The notes beneath the pieces were generated by a model, which saw nothing but the letters and a program-made list of their open reading frames with translations, was not told the origin of the DNA and ran no database searches. A stretch of DNA of 64,000 nt, from positions 124,001 to 188,000 of the forward strand of contig JBEWZL010000253.1 of the NCBI GenBank assembly GCA_045837725.1, read 5' to 3'. The translations under genes were made by a program, and so were the position numbers. Shown here piece after piece: positions 60,653 through 64,000 of this stretch; position 1 is the first letter of the stretch, and each line of letters starts with the position of its first letter. This stretch comes from Vermamoeba vermiformis (Eukaryota; Tubulinea; Echinamoebida).

Positions 60653-62778
60653 ATGCAGACTTACAAAACGAAGGTCAACAAGGTCAGTGCGCAGTATCAA
60701 GAGAACTACAAGCGCAATCAGGAGCTCGTGGCAGATCTGAACGCGCAGCTGGGCAAAGCACTGGAGCAAGGCAAGCCCGAGCACGTCAGACGTCACATTG
60801 AGGGCGGCAGATTGTTGGCTCGTGACCGCATTGAACTCTTGCTCGATCAGGTACAAGACAACATCCCACCGCTAATTACTTTAATATCGATGCAAATAAT
60901 GTGACTAACAATGCTAGTATAATTTCGAATATTTAAAATGTCTAAGGACAAATTTCTAACAACACGAAAAGGATTCGCCATTTTTAGAGTTGTGTCCACT
61001 TGCTGGATGGGGCAAAGACAATACACCATTGGGAGGTTCTGTTGTGTGCGGCATTGGTCTTGTTAGGTAAGTTAGTTCACCATAAATGAGGCTGTGTTGC
61101 TGGTACACAAAGGCAGATCGCAACCTTAAGTTGCCTTCAAGTAACTCATTTCAAACAGTGGTGTCGAATGTCTGATATCAGCCAATGTACCTACAATCAA
61201 CGGTGGCTCCGTCAATCGCACCACACTGAAGAAGTTCGGGCGCATCGATCAGATCATCACCGAGAACCGATTGCCCGCCATCTCCTTAGTCGAGACAGGT
61301 GGTGCAGATCTGCGCCAACAAGCCAAGGTGTTTCATGCGGGAGGTGCAGGGTTCCGCTCACTGACACGCCGTTCCAAGGACGGACTGCCCTCGATCAGCG
61401 TCGTGTTCGGCAGCAGCACTGCAGGCGGTGCGTACACTCCTGGCATGAGTGACTACGTGATCATGGTCAAGGTACACCTCCCGCACTCTGACATTGCATT
61501 TCCTGACTGACGCACCTCCACATCCAGAACCAAGCCAAAGTGTTCCTCGGTGGTCCACCCCTCGTGAAAGCAGCCACGGGTGAAGTGACTGACGCCGAGA
61601 CACTCGGTGGCGCAGAGATGCACAGTCGGGTCAGTGGTGTCTCGGACTACCTCGCTGAGGACGAACATCACGCGCTCTATTTGTGCCGGTAAGGGACTCC
61701 ACTAGTGACACTACCACGTGACACTACCACGTAACATTGGATGAGACTGACACGTGCTGGCAGACAGGTGGTGGCATCGCTCAACTGGCACAAGAAGACA
61801 CCGTTCCCTGGCGGACATCTCGTGCGCAAGATTGATGCGCCGCTCTACGACCCTGGTAAGTGGCATTCGCGCGGTGCTATTTATAGCTGCAGACTGACAC
61901 GTGTCAGATGAGTTGCTGGGCATTGTCTCGCCAGATGTGCGGTTGCCCTTCGAAGCGCGCGAAGTGATCGCACGGCTGGTGGATGGCTCGCGCTTCAACG
62001 AATTCAAGCCCAGCTACGGCACCACACTCGTCACGGCCTGGGCCGAGGTGCACGGCTTTCCGATCGGCATCATCGCTAACAACGGGGTAAGTGGCGGGTG
62101 TCGCGGTGGTGGTGCTATTTATAGCTGCAGACTGACACGCGTCACAGGTGATCTTCCCCGACACGGCGAACAAGGCCACGCAGTTCATCGAGATCTGCGA
62201 GCGCCGCGTGATTCCGCTGCTGTATCTGCACAACATCACGGGGTTCATGGTGGGCAAGAAGTACGAGCACGAGGGCATCATCAAGCACGGCAGCAAGATG
62301 ATCAACGCCGTCTCCAACTGCGAGCTGCCAGCGATCAGCATCATCATGGGGGCCTCGTACGGTGCAGGCAATTACGCCATGTGCGGCAGAGCTTACAACC
62401 CGCGCTTCTTGTTCACGTGGCCCAACTCCAAGGTCGCAGTCATGGGTACGTAGCTGCAGTCACGTGCTGCACACTGCACATTATTGACACGTGTTATTTG
62501 CAGGTTCGGATCAGCTGGCAGGTGTGATGGTGACCATTCAGCGCGATGCAGCGGAGAAGTCAGGCCGCAAGTTCAATGAAGAGGCTGCAGCACAGATGAG
62601 CAAGATGTTCAAAGACAAAGTGGACAGTGAGACCACAGCCTATTACTGCACGAGCAGAATGATCGATGACGGCATTGTTGATCCACGTCAGACACGTGAC
62701 ATCTTGGGTCTGTGCTTGTCGGTCATTTACACCAATGAGATCAAGCCGAGCGGCAGATATGGTCTGCATCGCATGTAG
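60653..62778 (+). CDS. Biotin-dependent carboxyltransferase, MCC beta-like (MCCC2)
   Basis: Carboxyltransferase half of a biotin-dependent acyl-CoA carboxylase, probably 3-methylcrotonoyl-CoA carboxylase (mitochondrial leucine breakdown). Exons 60653-60850, 60990-61066, 61159-61471, 61528-61688, 61764-61855, 61908-62086, 62148-62445 and 62504-62778 close in phase (530 residues; human MCCC2 563). Motifs: [60 protein letters not shown]-type [44 protein letters not shown] and [17 protein letters not shown]. No strong presequence at the chosen start. Acetyl-, propionyl- or geranyl-CoA specificity cannot be excluded. Introns 5 and 6 are near-copies of each other. Confidence 0.85.
61873..62144 (+). 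repeat. Pair of near-identical intron segments
   Basis: Introns 5 (61856-61907) and 6 (62087-62147) of the carboxyltransferase gene both start GTAAGTGGC. Both contain a 34-base block at 61873-61906 and 62111-62144 that differs at one base. The block includes TGCTATTTATAGCTGCAGAC and TGACACG(T/C)GTCA, and ends at the acceptor. The exon between them shows no such similarity. This points to a copied intron or to strong conversion between introns. Confidence 0.85.
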
Positions 62779-62884
62779 TTATCTGTATAGTAGTGTGTTT
62801 GGAGCTAAGCTTGTGTTGGAAATAAAGACAGAGTTCAAACAGTATGAAATTCTAGTCTTTTAGTTGTTTTCATGAGCTGAGAAA

Positions 62885-63157
62885 CTATGCTGCCTGCTGC
62901 TGACGTGCTGTCCATTGGATGAATCCAGGCTCCACCATATGCCATCCATGGAGGTTCTTCTCAACAACATAGTAATTTCTTCTTGGTGGCCATTGAAATA
63001 CTGCAATTTTTGGTGGCACTCTTGAGATTCTTGGGGTATCAGGAGGGTTTTTGGATCGCTGAAAGAAGAATGGTATGAAGATTTTGAGCCTGTCCATGAC
63101 TGCACCAGCGACCCAAGCTACTGTGGCATTAGAAGGCTTTGGGCTAAACGCGAGAGG
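62885..63157 (-). CDS. Orphan terminal exon, unknown protein
   Basis: From an acceptor TTTTCAG at 63158 the minus strand reads 90 residues to a stop at 62885: PLAFSPKPSNATVAWVAG, DRLKIFIPFF, PPDTPRISRVPPKIAV, NYYVVEKNLHGWHMVEPG and QWTARQQQAA. The composition looks protein-like (Trp, Pro, aromatic spacing) and unlike random sequence. No upstream exon was identified in the last 840 bases with confidence; a frame at 63786-63983 (minus) is a weak candidate. It could be the end of a gene running off the window or a transposase remnant of a DNA transposon. Family not recognised. Confidence 0.35.
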   Translation of the reverse strand, partial: PLAFSPKPSNATVAWVAGAVMDRLKIFIPFFFQRSKNPPDTPRISRVPPKIAVFQWPPRRNYYVVEKNLHGWHMVEPGFIQWTARQQQAA

Positions 63158-63523
63158 CTGAAAATGGCAATGTTCTGTAAAGAACTTAAGTACTAGAACT
63201 TTGTTCTATTGGCTGCAATACCATTGAAACTTTGGAATCACCTAGATCTATCACTATCTAACAAGAAAATATAAGTAATCATCAAAAATATTGTAGTGGC
63301 AGCAATTTGTAAATTTTCAGCATTAAGTATGAACCCACCCACCAGCACATGTTTGGTACAACACAACTATACGTATTTTATGCAACCCTGAACTTTGGCT
63401 ACAATGCATTGTCACCTGCCTATGAAAAAAAAATTGAATCATCTATACTTTTTTATGTTGTAACTTTGTCCAGTAGGGTGGCAAACCTTGTTATAATGAA
63501 AGGATATGCTTAATCATATACTT

Positions 63524-63697
63524 GGCATATAGAAATCTTGTTAAAATCTTCATACTATATGATGTATGGTCGGCGGACATGTGGTCCGTGGTGGACGTCC
63601 AATTTTTGCCGGACAGGCGTCCGCCAAATGTACGTGGCATAGAAATCTTATTACAGTCCATATGATGTATGGTTGGCAGATGTTTGGTCAGTGGTTG
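63524..63697. repeat. Imperfect direct repeat near the right edge
   Basis: About 65 bases starting GGCATATAGAAATCTTGTT at 63524 recur in diverged form from 63636 (GGCATAGAAATCTTATTAC), each followed by ATGATGTATGGT and a GGTC-GTGGT motif. GGCGGAC (about 63572) and GTCCGCC (about 63619) form an inverted pair between them. Together they look like the end of a repetitive element of unknown type. Confidence 0.6.
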
Positions 63698-64000
63698 TAA
63701 TTACAAGCCGGACATGTCTGGGCTGGCATTTTGGCCTTGCCTCACAACAATTGGCCATCCTCCAGTGGGTTTGAATGGACAGCGTTCAGTTTAGGGTTAG
63801 GTGCCAATGAACGGAATAACCCAATTCTGCAGTTATGAACGCAATTGGAAATCTTTCAGCGGTGTTGGAACTGATCAGTTCTTCACAGAACATTTTTGTA
63901 CGGCCAGGATTCTGACAATGAAAACATGAAACTTCAACGAACTCATGATTAAACGTCAGGATTAGCCTTTCCAATATGCTCAAATGGGGTCAGAGGTCAG

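Overview
The window is nuclear DNA of an intron-rich unicellular eukaryote. Genes lie on both strands, mostly under 0.5 kb apart. Most introns are 36-80 nt (a few reach 0.4-0.7 kb), with GT..AG ends and AT-rich intergenic DNA. TAA, TAG and TGA all appear as stops. The gene set suggests an amorphean protist (Amoebozoa or a unicellular relative of animals and fungi): a Kelch-ectodomain receptor-type tyrosine kinase, a Shk-type kinase with a C-terminal SH2 domain, a STE20/PAK kinase, a fungal-type Zn2Cys6 transcription factor and a candidate animal-like securin. I cannot name the species. No virus-derived element and no CRISPR array was seen.

Left part (1-14 kb): a partial F-box/LRR gene, a Rab-like GTPase with an acidic tail, BCD1 (box C/D snoRNP assembly), a small membrane protein, an F-box protein fused to importin-alpha-like ARM repeats, NAR1 (cytosolic Fe-S assembly), tRNA-Thr, the Kelch receptor kinase and a peptide deformylase. 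From 14 to 34 kb: a bacterial-type AAA-ATPase-like gene with a frame break, an ARF GTPase, a PAK-like kinase carrying a TTAA-flanked MITE candidate in an intron, EMC4, the 44-residue RNA polymerase subunit RPABC4, a Kelch-BTB gene built from phase-1 exons, two tandem GT31 glycosyltransferases with mosaic similarity, a DDX56/Dbp9 helicase and a short pseudokinase.

Right part (34-64 kb): tRNA-Pro, a secreted DJ-1/PfpI protein, mitochondrial ISCA2, an unknown basic protein head-to-head with complex I subunit NDUFB10, the SH2 kinase, TIMELESS head-to-head with the securin candidate across a promoter with E2F, CHR and CCAAT matches, a TTI2-like protein, the Zn2Cys6 factor, a helical-repeat RING protein, POLR3B (exon structure closed in frame at 1162 residues) and a methylcrotonoyl-CoA carboxylase beta-like carboxyltransferase. 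Introns here repeatedly use the palindromes TGACACGTGTCA and GCTATTTATAGC, and two introns of one gene share a 34-nt block almost exactly. The last 1.2 kb looks different in character: one orphan exon, imperfect direct repeats and no clear gene.

Exon coordinates were read by eye from splice consensus, reading phase and protein similarity. Where every phase closes (most genes) the models are strong; where they do not, the entry says so. No alignment or database search was run.
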